NCBI GenBank assembly: GCA_000828075.3
Contig: JXCB02000027.1
Span: 859,934-922,935 of the forward strand
Direction: 5' to 3'
Length of the DNA stretch: 63,002 bases
DNA from: Tolypothrix campylonemoides VB511288
GTDB lineage: Bacteria; Cyanobacteriota; Cyanobacteriia; Cyanobacteriales; Nostocaceae
The position numbers and the translations under genes are program-made. Below the pieces are notes generated by a model that was not told the DNA's origin, ran no database searches, and saw nothing but the letters and a program-made list of their open reading frames with translations. Positions 34,235 to 42,741 of this stretch are shown one piece after another (position 1 is the first letter of the stretch; each line of letters starts with the position of its first letter).

Positions 34235-34507
34235 CTACGAAACTCTTCCGTTTTGGATTCCTATAGCATCAGCAATCGGTCGCTCGGCAGTAGAGTCAGA
34301 TGGACGGTTGATGAGCTGCTGGTTAATAGTAATCGTTGTGGAGCCACCACCATCAAGGTTAACAGCATCTGTTGCTCCTAGTGATCGCATAATCCGGACG
34401 CTTTCTTCAAAAGAAGCACCTACACTCCATCCTGGCTGACCACCGTCAACATTCGGACACTTGGGAGTATCGCTGTGAAGGCGATCGCCTCCCAGGGCAA
34501 ACGGTCA
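34235..34507 (-). pseudogene. C-terminal remnant of a phosphodiester glycosidase (NAGPA-type) protein
   Basis: The minus-strand frame gives GASFEESVRIMRSLGATDAV, NLDGGGSTT, then NRPSDSTAERPIADAIGI and a TAG at 34237-34235. These are the final motifs of the NAGPA/phosphodiester glycosidase family. Upstream the frame runs into a TGA near 34507, and no start or N-terminal domain is found. The rest of the gene has been lost, probably by the same rearrangement that brought in the recombinase region. The spacer 33931-34234 holds nothing else recognisable. Confidence 0.75.
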
Positions 34508-34624
34508 TGGTAATAATCAGGCATTTATCTATACTGATTTAAAATATCGCTGCCAAAATTATGTTATCAATTCTAAATAATAATACCGAACTTTGTGCAT
34601 CGATTTATCAATAGAGGTGCAACT

Positions 34625-34834
34625 ATGATTACTCAATATCATGATTCAATTCACGTTGAAAACCACCTGCTCCAACAAATAAAAATCAAAGAAAATCAGC
34701 TAAAAATTGCACAAAAATTTAATATGTTCTACGTAGCCCAAACATTACAGAGTCAATTGTCAAAGTTACAACATCAATTGTCAGAGTTGCAAGACCCGCA
34801 ATTTCAAGCATTGATGAGTTTGTTGGACGATTGA
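34625..34834 (+). CDS. small coiled-coil hypothetical protein
   Basis: 69 residues from the ATG at 34625, with GAGGTG about 7 bp upstream. Nearly the whole chain is helical with a heptad-like pattern (LLQQIKIKENQLKIAQKF; LQSQLSKLQHQLSELQ). No family recognised. The composition looks like a genuine small protein rather than chance. It stands alone between a glycosidase remnant and a convergent CheB gene. Confidence 0.55.
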   Translation: MITQYHDSIHVENHLLQQIKIKENQLKIAQKFNMFYVAQTLQSQLSKLQHQLSELQDPQFQALMSLLDD

Positions 34835-34961
34835 AATTTGTGCCAGGACAACTTGATAAAACGGATGCCATAGTTAATCACGTTTAGTCGTTTTGATTAG
34901 CTTAAAAGTTGCACTACTAGTGACGACTTACATTGCAATTTAGTTCTTGCAAGCCCCAATC

Positions 34962-36026
34962 TCAGCCGTTAGGCAGGTTGGGGTTCACAACCCTTCTATG
35001 TTCTTCGTCTATTTCTTCATTAAGATTGTCCTGGCTCAATACTTCGTTGCTCATCACCGCTTGCCTAACCAAATTAGCTCGCCGCTTTGCGTCCTCGGCT
35101 TTCTGCAACAGGAGATCCGCCGCCTCATGCTCGTTCATTTCGCGCAGATGCTTCGCCGTATGGGTCATCAACATCTCACTCGCTTCAATGGTGCGAATGC
35201 CATCCCAGAGGGTTTCTTCAATCGACTGCGTTACTTCTGTTAAAAGGGCATTGAGCGAATAGGCATGACCGGTATGGCAGCGAAAGCGGAGCAGGTTGCC
35301 TTCTTTCAACTGTAGCAGTACGCCATGACACTCAGGACAGGTATAAGGAGAAAGCTCACCTAACTTCATAATGCCCATCTCTAGCCCGTTATCTTCCCGT
35401 GCAATACCAACTTCAATATCCATTTTCTCAGACACCGGATTCACCTCCTTTACTGGAATCGCTTTGTCAACCAGATGCGCTAACAAAGCTCCCATTTCTA
35501 TGATGGGCACACAATGATCGACCGCCACCGCTTGCATCGCCGCCCTAGGCATGGAAGGGTGAAGCGCATCAGACGGGTCTTGAACGACGGCTATTCCGCC
35601 TTGCTCCTTGATTGCATAAAGCCCAGCTGCTCCATCGTCGAGGCTGCCGCTCAAAACGACCCCAATGACTCGCGATCCATAATACCGAGCAGCAGAGCGA
35701 AACAAGACATCGATCGCCGGACGAAAGCGGTTTTCCTTGGGACCACGACTCAGACGGATATGCCCCGGTTCGACCAACAGATGGTGATCGGGAGGGGCAA
35801 CATAAATGCGACCTGGTTTGATCGGTTCTCTGTGAATTGCGTGTGTAACTGGCAGTAAACTAACCCGAGCCAAGATTTCAGGCAATATACTTGGGTAATC
35901 TGGGGAGATATGCCAAACGATAAAAATCGCTGCGGGGATGTTAGAGGGCAGTTGAGAAACGAGTGTTTCAAACGCTTTGAGTCCTCCGGCTGATGCTCCG
36001 ATGACAATGATGTCCCGCTTAAACAC
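34962..36026 (-). CDS. CheB-type methylesterase domain protein with C-terminal zinc-ribbon
   Basis: 354 residues. The CheB methylesterase domain (1-190) has the Ser of VIGASAGG, the His of VWHISPDYPS and the Asp of SGSLDDGAAG, so the triad is complete. The C-terminal part carries a Cys-rich segment YTCPECHGVL and FRCHTGHAYS, a C-terminal domain known from standalone CheB-like proteins. There is no receiver domain, so it is not phosphorylation-controlled like enteric CheB. Another CheB module lies 570 bp away in the divergent gene at 36594, and the two may act in the same signalling pathway. Confidence 0.88.
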   Translation of the reverse strand: MFKRDIIVIGASAGGLKAFETLVSQLPSNIPAAIFIVWHISPDYPSILPEILARVSLLPVTHAIHREPIKPGRIYVAPPDHHLLVEPGHIRLSRGPKENRFRPAIDVLFRSAARYYGSRVIGVVLSGSLDDGAAGLYAIKEQGGIAVVQDPSDALHPSMPRAAMQAVAVDHCVPIIEMGALLAHLVDKAIPVKEVNPVSEKMDIEVGIAREDNGLEMGIMKLGELSPYTCPECHGVLLQLKEGNLLRFRCHTGHAYSLNALLTEVTQSIEETLWDGIRTIEASEMLMTHTAKHLREMNEHEAADLLLQKAEDAKRRANLVRQAVMSNEVLSQDNLNEEIDEEHRRVVNPNLPNG

Positions 36027-36593
36027 TCAATGCTCCTTGTACTGATAGGTATCCACGCAAGTGTATTTAATAAGCTAACACGCTGACTGGAAATCAGAGG
36101 GCGCAAGCCCCTAGTTTCTAACAATGGTAGTAAGTACAACTTTGCATAAGTTGGTAGCGTTATGTGTGTCATTCTGAGTGGAGCAAAGCGCAACGTAAGC
36201 GCAAAGCGCACACTTCGTGAACGCGGAGCGTGTCCCGTTCGCGTAGCGTCTGTGCAGGAGATACGCTTCACTACCGTTTCGCTCAGCATGACACTTTTCG
36301 CTACGGATTTATGAAATTCAGTACTAAGGGCTTAAGCGCTTTATATATACAGCGCTTAAGCGCTCACTACATTTCAAATACAATACTTAACCAGCCCAAT
36401 GCTTAGCAGGCAAGGCGATGGCGCTTTGCGCCATCGCCTAATGCTTTAAGTTACAATAGGAGCCACAGTATATGGCTTTTTTTGTCCAATTTATTGTTAA
36501 AACTTATTGTTAAAACCACAGTTAATTCTGTTGCAACATTAATAAATAAATAGCCGATCGCAGCACAAGCTTGCCGGACAGCTGCTACAAAAT
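36027..36593. other. spacer between divergent CheB genes; palindromes only
   Basis: 567 bp. 36170-36295 resembles the dispersed CATTCTGAG-type repeat. Palindromes: AGCGCTTAAGCGCT near 36352-36365 and AGGCGATGGCGC/GCGCCATCGCCT (36413-36439, 3-nt loop). No gene seen. The promoters of both CheB genes should lie here. Confidence 0.5.
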
Positions 36594-39500
36594 ATGAACC
36601 TCAGACGCTCTTCCAAAAAATCTCAACCCAACACCTCTGATGGCAAAGTCCCAAGTGACAATCAGCAGGATAATCAAGATGAATTATTTCCAGTGGTCGG
36701 GATTGGAGCCTCTGCAGGTGGATTGGAAGCGTTTACCCAGTTGCTGAATTATTTGCCAACCAATACGGGCATGGCGTTTGTCATTGTTCAGCACATCCCT
36801 CCGGATCAGGAAAGCGCGTTGAGTCTCATTCTTCGCAGGGCAACCCGGATGCCCGTGCATGAGGTGCAGGATGGAATGGCAGTCGCACCGAATCAGGTGT
36901 ATGTGATTCCACCGAATGCAGGCATAACCATTACTCAAGGAGTGCTCAAGCTAACGCCTCGCTCTAGTACAAGTCGGCTGTTTATGTCGGTTGATACGTT
37001 TCTGCTTTCACTTGCCCACGAGCGGGGGAACAAAGCGATCGGCGTGATTCTATCGGGTGGCGATTCTGACGGGGCGCGGGGAATCGAGGCAATCAAGGCG
37101 GCAGGTGGTGTTACCTTTGCTCAATGTGAGGGTACTGCACAAGTCGATAGTATGCCCAACACAGCGATCGCCACCGGTCAGGTAGACTTCATCTTACCGC
37201 CGGAGAAAATTGCCCAGAAGCTAGCAGAGATCAGCCGTCATCCCTACATTGCCAATGTGTCTGGAACCGAATCCCAGGCAAACCCATCCTCGCCTGCAAG
37301 CCAAGATGCGCTCGCCATTATCTTCGATTTGCTGCGCAAGGCGACAGGAGTTGACTTCACCTACTATAAACAAACCACCTTAAATCGACGGATTCACCGG
37401 CGGATGCTGTTGTACAAGCTGGAACGACTGGAGGATTATGTCCGCTATCTCCATAGCAACCCGGCAGAAGCGATGGCATTATACCACGATGCCTTGATTC
37501 ATGTCACCAGTTTTTTCCGCGACCCCGAAAGCTTCGAGGCACTAAAAAGCCTGGTCTTTCCCGTCATCATCAAAGATAAAACCCCAGGGACACCTATCCG
37601 AATTTGGGTTGCGGGCTGTTCCACAGGCGAAGAAGCTTACTCGATTGCCATCTGCTTGCTAGAGTTTTTAGCCGATCAGGTTTCCCGAATCCCGATTCAG
37701 ATTTATGCAACCGACATCAGTGAAACGGTGATCGAGTATGCCCGCAACGGCATCTACACGCCCAGCCAAGTCGCGAATATTTCCTCCGAACGTCTGTATC
37801 GGTTCTTTGTACAAGTTGAGGGGGGCTATCAAATCAGTAAGTCTGTGCGTGAAGTTTGCGTTTTTGCCAGACAGAACCTGATTGGCGATCCGCCGTTTTC
37901 GCGGCTGGATCTCATTACCTGTCGGAATGTGCTGATCTATCTGGGAACCTCTTTGCAGAAAAAGCTCCTGCCAATGTTCCACTACGGTCTTAAGTCCACA
38001 GGCTTTCTCATGTTAGGCACCTCGGAAACGGTGGGTGACTTTACAGACTTGTTTACCCTATGCGACAAAAAGAACAAAATTTATGCTAAAAAGCTGACAA
38101 CAACTCGGCTCAACATTGAATTGACTGCCAGTCCCTATTCTCCGGTAACCATCCAGCCTCAACCCCAAGTGAGCGAGCAGAACCCAAGCGACCTGGAATT
38201 GCAGAGAGAGGCAGACCGGATTGTGTTGAATCAATATGCCCCGGCTGGCGTCGTAGTTGACACCAACCTGGAGATTCTGCAATTTCGCGGACAGACCAGT
38301 CCTTATCTGGAACCGACTCCTGGTAAAGCGAGCTTGAGTCTGCTTAGGATGGCAAAAGAAGAATTGCGGCGAGAGCTACAGACTGCTGTCTACCAGGCAA
38401 AACAGCAACACCTGCCGATCAAGCGTGAAGGCTTACAGGTGAGAGAGGGCGGTAGCGCAGATCGCATCCGGCAGATTACCATTAATGTCATTCCGTTCCA
38501 AACCACCGCACAAGAGTGTTTCTTAATTCTATTTGAAGATGCTCCGTTCATGCCGGCGTTGCCAGCAGCAATCAATGATGGCAGCAGCCCTTCTAAGCGC
38601 AAGACAAGGGACGCGGCTGACATTGCTCGGCTCAAGCAGGAACTGGCGACAACAAGAGAGCATCTGCAATCGATTATTGAAGAGCAGCAAGCCACGAACC
38701 AGGACTTGAGAGCCGCCAACGAAGAGATTTTGTCGAGCAATGAAGAGTTGCAAAGTACCAATGAAGAACTGGAAACAGCGAAAGAAGAAATTCAGGCGGC
38801 GAATGAAGAACTGAATACCGTGAATGAGGAACTGCGCCGTCGCACGCTGGAAGCGACTCAGGTGAGCAACGATTTGCAGAATCTGCTCAGCAGTATCAAT
38901 ATCCCCATTTTGATGCTGGGAGGCGACTTGCAAATTCGGCAGTTTACCCCAGCGGTTGAAGGCATCTTCAACTTGATTTCAACTGATGTGGGGCGACCGT
39001 TGAGCGATATTAATCACAAGCTGAATGTGCCTAACTTAGAGCAACAGATTTTAGAGGTGATTCGTACGCTCAACTTGAAGGCTCAGGAGATTCAAGACCG
39101 AGACGGGCATTGGTATGATATGCGGATTCGCCCTTATCGGACGATTGACAACAAGATTGATGGGGCGGTGTTGGTGTTGGTTGATATTGACAATCTCAAA
39201 CGCAGTAACATCCAATTGATGGAAGCGAGAGATTATGCCGAAGCGATTGTGGAAACCGTGCGGGAACCTCTGGTTGTGCTGAATCTAAACCTGCAGGTAA
39301 TCACGGCAAATCATTCGTTCTATGACACGTTTCAAGTACGAGCAGTTGAAACTGAGCAGCATTTGATTTTTGAATTGGGCAACGGACAGTGGAACATTCC
39401 CCGATTGCGATCGCTGCTAGAAGACATTGTTGCCAATAATACCCAGTTTCAAGACTTTGAGGTTGAGCATGATTTTGAGCAGATTGGGCGTAAAATCATG

Positions 39501-39605
39501 CGGCTCAATGCTCGCAAGATGCCTAGGATCGATAATACACAGATGATTTTGTTGGCGATCGAGGACATCACCGAGCAAAACCGATTAGAGACACAACACA
39601 GCTAA
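36594..39605 (+). CDS. CheB-CheR-PAS fusion signalling protein
   Basis: 1003 residues. Order: CheB methylesterase (about 30-220; VVGIGASAGG, VQHIPPDQES, LSGGDSDGARG); CheR methyltransferase (about 235-500; WVAGCSTGEEAYSIA, YATDISE, CRNVLIYL); linker with a PAS-like segment (about 545-650); a long coiled coil rich in NEELQSTNEELE repeats (about 680-770); two PAS domains (about 775-890 and 895-995). Such CheB/CheR/PAS fusions usually continue into a histidine kinase; here the chain stops after LLAIEDITEQNRLETQHS, so it has no kinase of its own and probably works with a separate one. It overlaps the convergent Uma2 gene by 4 nt. Confidence 0.9.
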   Translation: MNLRRSSKKSQPNTSDGKVPSDNQQDNQDELFPVVGIGASAGGLEAFTQLLNYLPTNTGMAFVIVQHIPPDQESALSLILRRATRMPVHEVQDGMAVAPNQVYVIPPNAGITITQGVLKLTPRSSTSRLFMSVDTFLLSLAHERGNKAIGVILSGGDSDGARGIEAIKAAGGVTFAQCEGTAQVDSMPNTAIATGQVDFILPPEKIAQKLAEISRHPYIANVSGTESQANPSSPASQDALAIIFDLLRKATGVDFTYYKQTTLNRRIHRRMLLYKLERLEDYVRYLHSNPAEAMALYHDALIHVTSFFRDPESFEALKSLVFPVIIKDKTPGTPIRIWVAGCSTGEEAYSIAICLLEFLADQVSRIPIQIYATDISETVIEYARNGIYTPSQVANISSERLYRFFVQVEGGYQISKSVREVCVFARQNLIGDPPFSRLDLITCRNVLIYLGTSLQKKLLPMFHYGLKSTGFLMLGTSETVGDFTDLFTLCDKKNKIYAKKLTTTRLNIELTASPYSPVTIQPQPQVSEQNPSDLELQREADRIVLNQYAPAGVVVDTNLEILQFRGQTSPYLEPTPGKASLSLLRMAKEELRRELQTAVYQAKQQHLPIKREGLQVREGGSADRIRQITINVIPFQTTAQECFLILFEDAPFMPALPAAINDGSSPSKRKTRDAADIARLKQELATTREHLQSIIEEQQATNQDLRAANEEILSSNEELQSTNEELETAKEEIQAANEELNTVNEELRRRTLEATQVSNDLQNLLSSINIPILMLGGDLQIRQFTPAVEGIFNLISTDVGRPLSDINHKLNVPNLEQQILEVIRTLNLKAQEIQDRDGHWYDMRIRPYRTIDNKIDGAVLVLVDIDNLKRSNIQLMEARDYAEAIVETVREPLVVLNLNLQVITANHSFYDTFQVRAVETEQHLIFELGNGQWNIPRLRSLLEDIVANNTQFQDFEVEHDFEQIGRKIMRLNARKMPRIDNTQMILLAIEDITEQNRLETQHS

Positions 39606-40165
39606 TAGCTTCTCGCTAGACCTATGACACGCTCAACTTGGATGGATACATCAGGAAAAGCTAGAGAGGCAATAGTACCTGTAGTTAGTGTTAGTTCGGT
39701 TTTGTATTGCCCATTTTTGAGGTCACGAAATACTTGCAACCGCTTATATTTGAGGTTAACAACCCAATATTCAGTAATGCCTGCCTCAGCGTAGATATCT
39801 TTTTTTTCACCTAAATCTTTATTTAACGTGGCATTGGAGAATTCAATAATCCAGAAAATATCTTCAGGATAGGGGTGGTGTTCTAAGTAGATCTCACCTA
39901 AAGGTTTGACAATGGCAACGTCGGGGACAGGTTCGGAATTGTTTGGCAGAGTTACAGGTTTAGCATCGCGGATTTTTGCCCGTTCACCAAGTAGCGTGCG
40001 CAGATAATCGGCGGCTTCTGTGTTGTAGTAGGCGTGGGGTTCTCCTTCTGGCGGCATAACAACGAGGTCGCCGCGCAACAATTCTATAGGCTGGTCATCA
40101 AAAATGCCTGCCTCTATTGCTCGGTGATATCGTTCAATTGTCCATTTATAGGTAGTTACGGTCAT
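39602..40165 (-). CDS. Uma2 family (DUF820) PD-(D/E)XK-like protein
   Basis: 187 residues. Uma2 pattern: IELLRGDLVVM, then PVPDVAIVKP and IEFSNATLNKDLGEKKDIYA with the conserved Lys (nuclease-like E-x-S...D...K core). It ends in a strand-rich tail. The family is hugely expanded in cyanobacteria; nuclease activity is predicted but rarely tested. It is convergent with the CheB-CheR gene. Confidence 0.88.
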   Translation of the reverse strand: MTVTTYKWTIERYHRAIEAGIFDDQPIELLRGDLVVMPPEGEPHAYYNTEAADYLRTLLGERAKIRDAKPVTLPNNSEPVPDVAIVKPLGEIYLEHHPYPEDIFWIIEFSNATLNKDLGEKKDIYAEAGITEYWVVNLKYKRLQVFRDLKNGQYKTELTLTTGTIASLAFPDVSIQVERVIGLARSY

Positions 40166-40434
40166 GACACTTTATTTAAGCTTTGTTCTACCGTTTAGAC
40201 AACAGGGTTAGTTTGATTTTAGTGTAGTGGGCTTTGCGGTATTGGCGGCGATCGCACTTTTGATGATGGGGTTGATGTAGGCGATCTGCTAAAGGCAGCA
40301 GCATGCGCGATCGCCTGCGGTTAGTATTTACATCCGTGGCGCTACAAGCTCTATTCTCTCAGACCATTAAGTTTAGCCAATATTCTTAAGCCTGGTACAA
40401 ATGTACAGAATTGGTTAATGACGATAAATATCAA
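40166..40434. other. spacer with GCGATCGC-rich short segment; no gene
   Basis: Contains several GCGATCGC/GATCGC sites around 40248-40312. No open frame of note. It separates the Uma2 gene from the tRNA. Confidence 0.4.
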
Positions 40435-40506
40435 AGCCAGCAGTCGGATTTGAACCGACGACCTTCCGATTACAAGTCGGATGCACTACCACTGTGCTAT
40501 GCTGGC
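40435..40506 (-). tRNA. tRNA-Thr (UGU)
   Basis: 72 nt with a full cloverleaf on the minus strand: acceptor GCCAGCA/TGCTGGC, D stem GCAC/GTGC, anticodon stem TCCGA/TCGGA with loop CTTGTAA (anticodon TGT), T stem GTCGG/CCGAC with loop TTCAAAT, discriminator T. CCA is not encoded. No integrase or duplicated tRNA 3' end was seen nearby. The 409 bp after it, up to argF (40507-40915), hold no recognisable gene. Confidence 0.95.
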
Positions 40507-40915
40507 GTACTTGGCTCTTTTAACTTAGCTCTTTTACGATAAAAGCTACGTTATGTTTTTTGAGCATCACACTAATTTATCAGTATACCACAAGCTAGCT
40601 GATTGTACAACATTTAGTACAACATTTAATTCAAGAGCAGTATTCAGTCGAAATGAGCCTGAAAATAAGTAATTATTCTCATACTGTTCATTTTTCAGTT
40701 GGAAATATATTTTAGCGTTGGAAGTGTAAAGAAAGTAAAATAAATTTGTGATTTTTATCACTGATGAAATTGATAAACTAAATCATAGACCAAAGCCACC
40801 TTAAATTATGGGCTAAAGACAAAAATATCTGATACAGTTTTAAGGCACCATTTTTTGAGACGGCTAGGTACACCGAACAAAAAGACAGAACTGTTTTTTA
40901 TAGATCATCAGAAGC

Positions 40916-41842
40916 ATGGCAGCGTTGATCGGACGAGATTTCTTAAGCTTGGCGGACTTCAGTCCAACGGAAGTTCTAGAACTTCTGGAAATGGCATCGC
41001 AGCTAAAATCACAAAAGCTGAGGTTGCGGTGTAACAAGGTGTTAGGGCTGTTGTTCTCCAAAGCTTCAACTCGGACAAGGGTAAGTTTTACTGTAGCAAT
41101 GTACCAACTGGGTGGACAAGTGATTGACCTCAATCCTAATGTCACTCAAGTGAGTCGCGGTGAACCAGTGCAAGATACAGCGCGGGTTTTGGATAGATAC
41201 CTCGATGTTTTGGCTATTCGTACCTTTGCACAGCAAGAATTAGAAATTTTTGCCAATTATGCCAAAATTCCTGTTATTAATGCTCTCACTGATTTAGAGC
41301 ATCCCTGTCAGGTACTCGCTGATTTGATGACAGTTCAAGAATGCTTTGGCACTTTTTCTGGATTGACTTTAACTTATGTCGGGGATGGGAATAATGTTGC
41401 TAATTCCCTGTTGTTAGGCTGTGCTTTGGTGGGAATGAATGTCAGAATTGCCACCCCTAGTGGATTTGAACCAAATGCAGCAATTATAGAAACAGCACGT
41501 TCCATTGCAGCCAATAAAACCGAAGTCCTCTTAACCCATGACGCTGAAGTCGCGACAAAAGGTGCTCATGTCATTTACACTGATGTTTGGGCAAGTATGG
41601 GGCAAGAATCAGAAGCAGACGATCGCATGCCGATTTTCCAACCTTATCAAGTCAATGAACAGCTGATGAGCCTTGCTCACCCAGAGGCAATTGTTTTACA
41701 CTGTTTACCAGCACATCGCGGTGAAGAAATTACCGATGAGGTCATGGAAGGTTCTCACTCACGCATTTGGGACCAAGCAGAAAATCGGATGCACGCTCAA
41801 AAAGCTTTACTTGCAAGTATTTTAGGGGCAGAGGAATTTTAA
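40916..41842 (+). CDS. argF: ornithine carbamoyltransferase
   Basis: 308 residues, standard length. The carbamoyl-phosphate site SKASTRTRVSF, HPCQ (DLEHPCQVLADL), the ornithine-binding region (ASMGQE) and HCLPAHRGEE are all present. It converts ornithine and carbamoyl phosphate to citrulline in arginine synthesis in the cytoplasm. It is followed by lexA after 160 bp on the same strand, a neighbour pair also known from other Nostocales. Confidence 0.97.
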   Translation: MAALIGRDFLSLADFSPTEVLELLEMASQLKSQKLRLRCNKVLGLLFSKASTRTRVSFTVAMYQLGGQVIDLNPNVTQVSRGEPVQDTARVLDRYLDVLAIRTFAQQELEIFANYAKIPVINALTDLEHPCQVLADLMTVQECFGTFSGLTLTYVGDGNNVANSLLLGCALVGMNVRIATPSGFEPNAAIIETARSIAANKTEVLLTHDAEVATKGAHVIYTDVWASMGQESEADDRMPIFQPYQVNEQLMSLAHPEAIVLHCLPAHRGEEITDEVMEGSHSRIWDQAENRMHAQKALLASILGAEEF

Positions 41843-41957
41843 GTGATGAGTCATAAGTAGCTAAGTATTTACTCCTCCGTTTTTACTTCTGTGTTCTAAA
41901 TTCTTAAATAAAAAATCAAAAATCCCAAAATATATAGTGCATAGGGAGGTTTTTTGT

Positions 41958-41971
41958 AGTACAAATGTTCT
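41958..41971 (+). promoter_or_regulatory. LexA (SOS) box within a larger palindrome
   Basis: AGTACAAATGTTCT fits the cyanobacterial SOS-box consensus RGTACNNNDGTWCB at every position and lies 33 bp before the lexA start, so autoregulation is likely. It is also one arm of a longer symmetry: ACAAATGTTC, TAA, GAACATTTGT, with outer arms AGGGAGGT and ACCTCCCT spanning about 41943-41995. Confidence 0.8.
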
Positions 41972-42003
41972 AAGAACATTTGTATTTACCTCCCTACAAA
42001 TTT

Positions 42004-42609
42004 ATGGAACGTCTCACAGAAGCGCAAAGAGAACTTTACGAATGGCTAGGAGAATACATAAGAGTCCATCAGCATTCACCTTCAATTCGACAAATGATGC
42101 AAGCGATGAATTTAAAATCGCCTGCGCCAATTCAAAGCCGCTTGGAACATTTACGGACTAAGGGGTACATTGAATGGAGTGAAGGTAAAGCGCGGACAAT
42201 TAGAGTTCTGCAAACGATAAAACAAGGTGTACCAGTTTTGGGAACAATCGCCGCTGGTGGATTAATAGAACCCTTCACCGAGGCTGTAGAAAATGTAGAT
42301 TTAACTAGTTTGTCATTACCTCCGCAAACTTATGCTTTGCGAGTTGCTGGGGACAGCATGATTGAAGATTCGATTGTCGATGGAGATTTGGTATTTCTGC
42401 GTCCAGTACCAGAACCAGATCAAGTGAGAAATGGTACTATAGTCGCCGCACGAGTGGATGGATATGGTACCACATTGAAACGGTTTTATCGACTAGGCGA
42501 TCGCATCACCCTCAAACCTGCAAACCCTAAATACGAACCCATAGAAGTGAACGCCATAAGCGTGCAGGTACAAGGTTCTCTTGTTGCTATTTGGCGCAAT
42601 TACAACTGA
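42004..42609 (+). CDS. lexA: LexA transcriptional repressor / S24 peptidase
   Basis: 201 residues from the ATG at 42004. An in-frame upstream start at 41980 would place coding sequence closer to the operator. The N-terminal winged helix ends RLEHLRTKGYIEW. The autocleavage site is Ala84-Gly85 (GTIAAGGLIEP), the catalytic Ser118 is in AGDSMIEDSIVDGD and Lys159 is in TTLKRFY. Cleavage-site and catalytic residues are therefore all present, unlike in some cyanobacterial LexA proteins that lost them. It is next to its own SOS box and immediately before the Dnd island, which may matter for regulation. Confidence 0.93.
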   Translation: MERLTEAQRELYEWLGEYIRVHQHSPSIRQMMQAMNLKSPAPIQSRLEHLRTKGYIEWSEGKARTIRVLQTIKQGVPVLGTIAAGGLIEPFTEAVENVDLTSLSLPPQTYALRVAGDSMIEDSIVDGDLVFLRPVPEPDQVRNGTIVAARVDGYGTTLKRFYRLGDRITLKPANPKYEPIEVNAISVQVQGSLVAIWRNYN

Positions 42610-42741
42610 TAAATGGGGAATGGGGAGTAGGGAATAGGGACTGGGTAATGGGTAGTAGTTAGTGGTTAGTAAAAAATTGAACTAACAATTAACAACTAAC
42701 ACCAACCTATCCTCACTCCCCACTCACCACTTCCCTTATCA

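Noticed and set aside
35750-36289. 179-codon minus frame overlapping the CheB gene and its upstream spacer
   Set aside because: It covers the CheB start in another frame and then repeat DNA; Arg/Leu/Ser-rich composition without a family.
40435-40506. tRNA-Thr as the attachment site of the Dnd island
   Set aside because: argF and lexA lie between, no integrase is next to the tRNA and no duplicated tRNA end was found near 56.8 kb.
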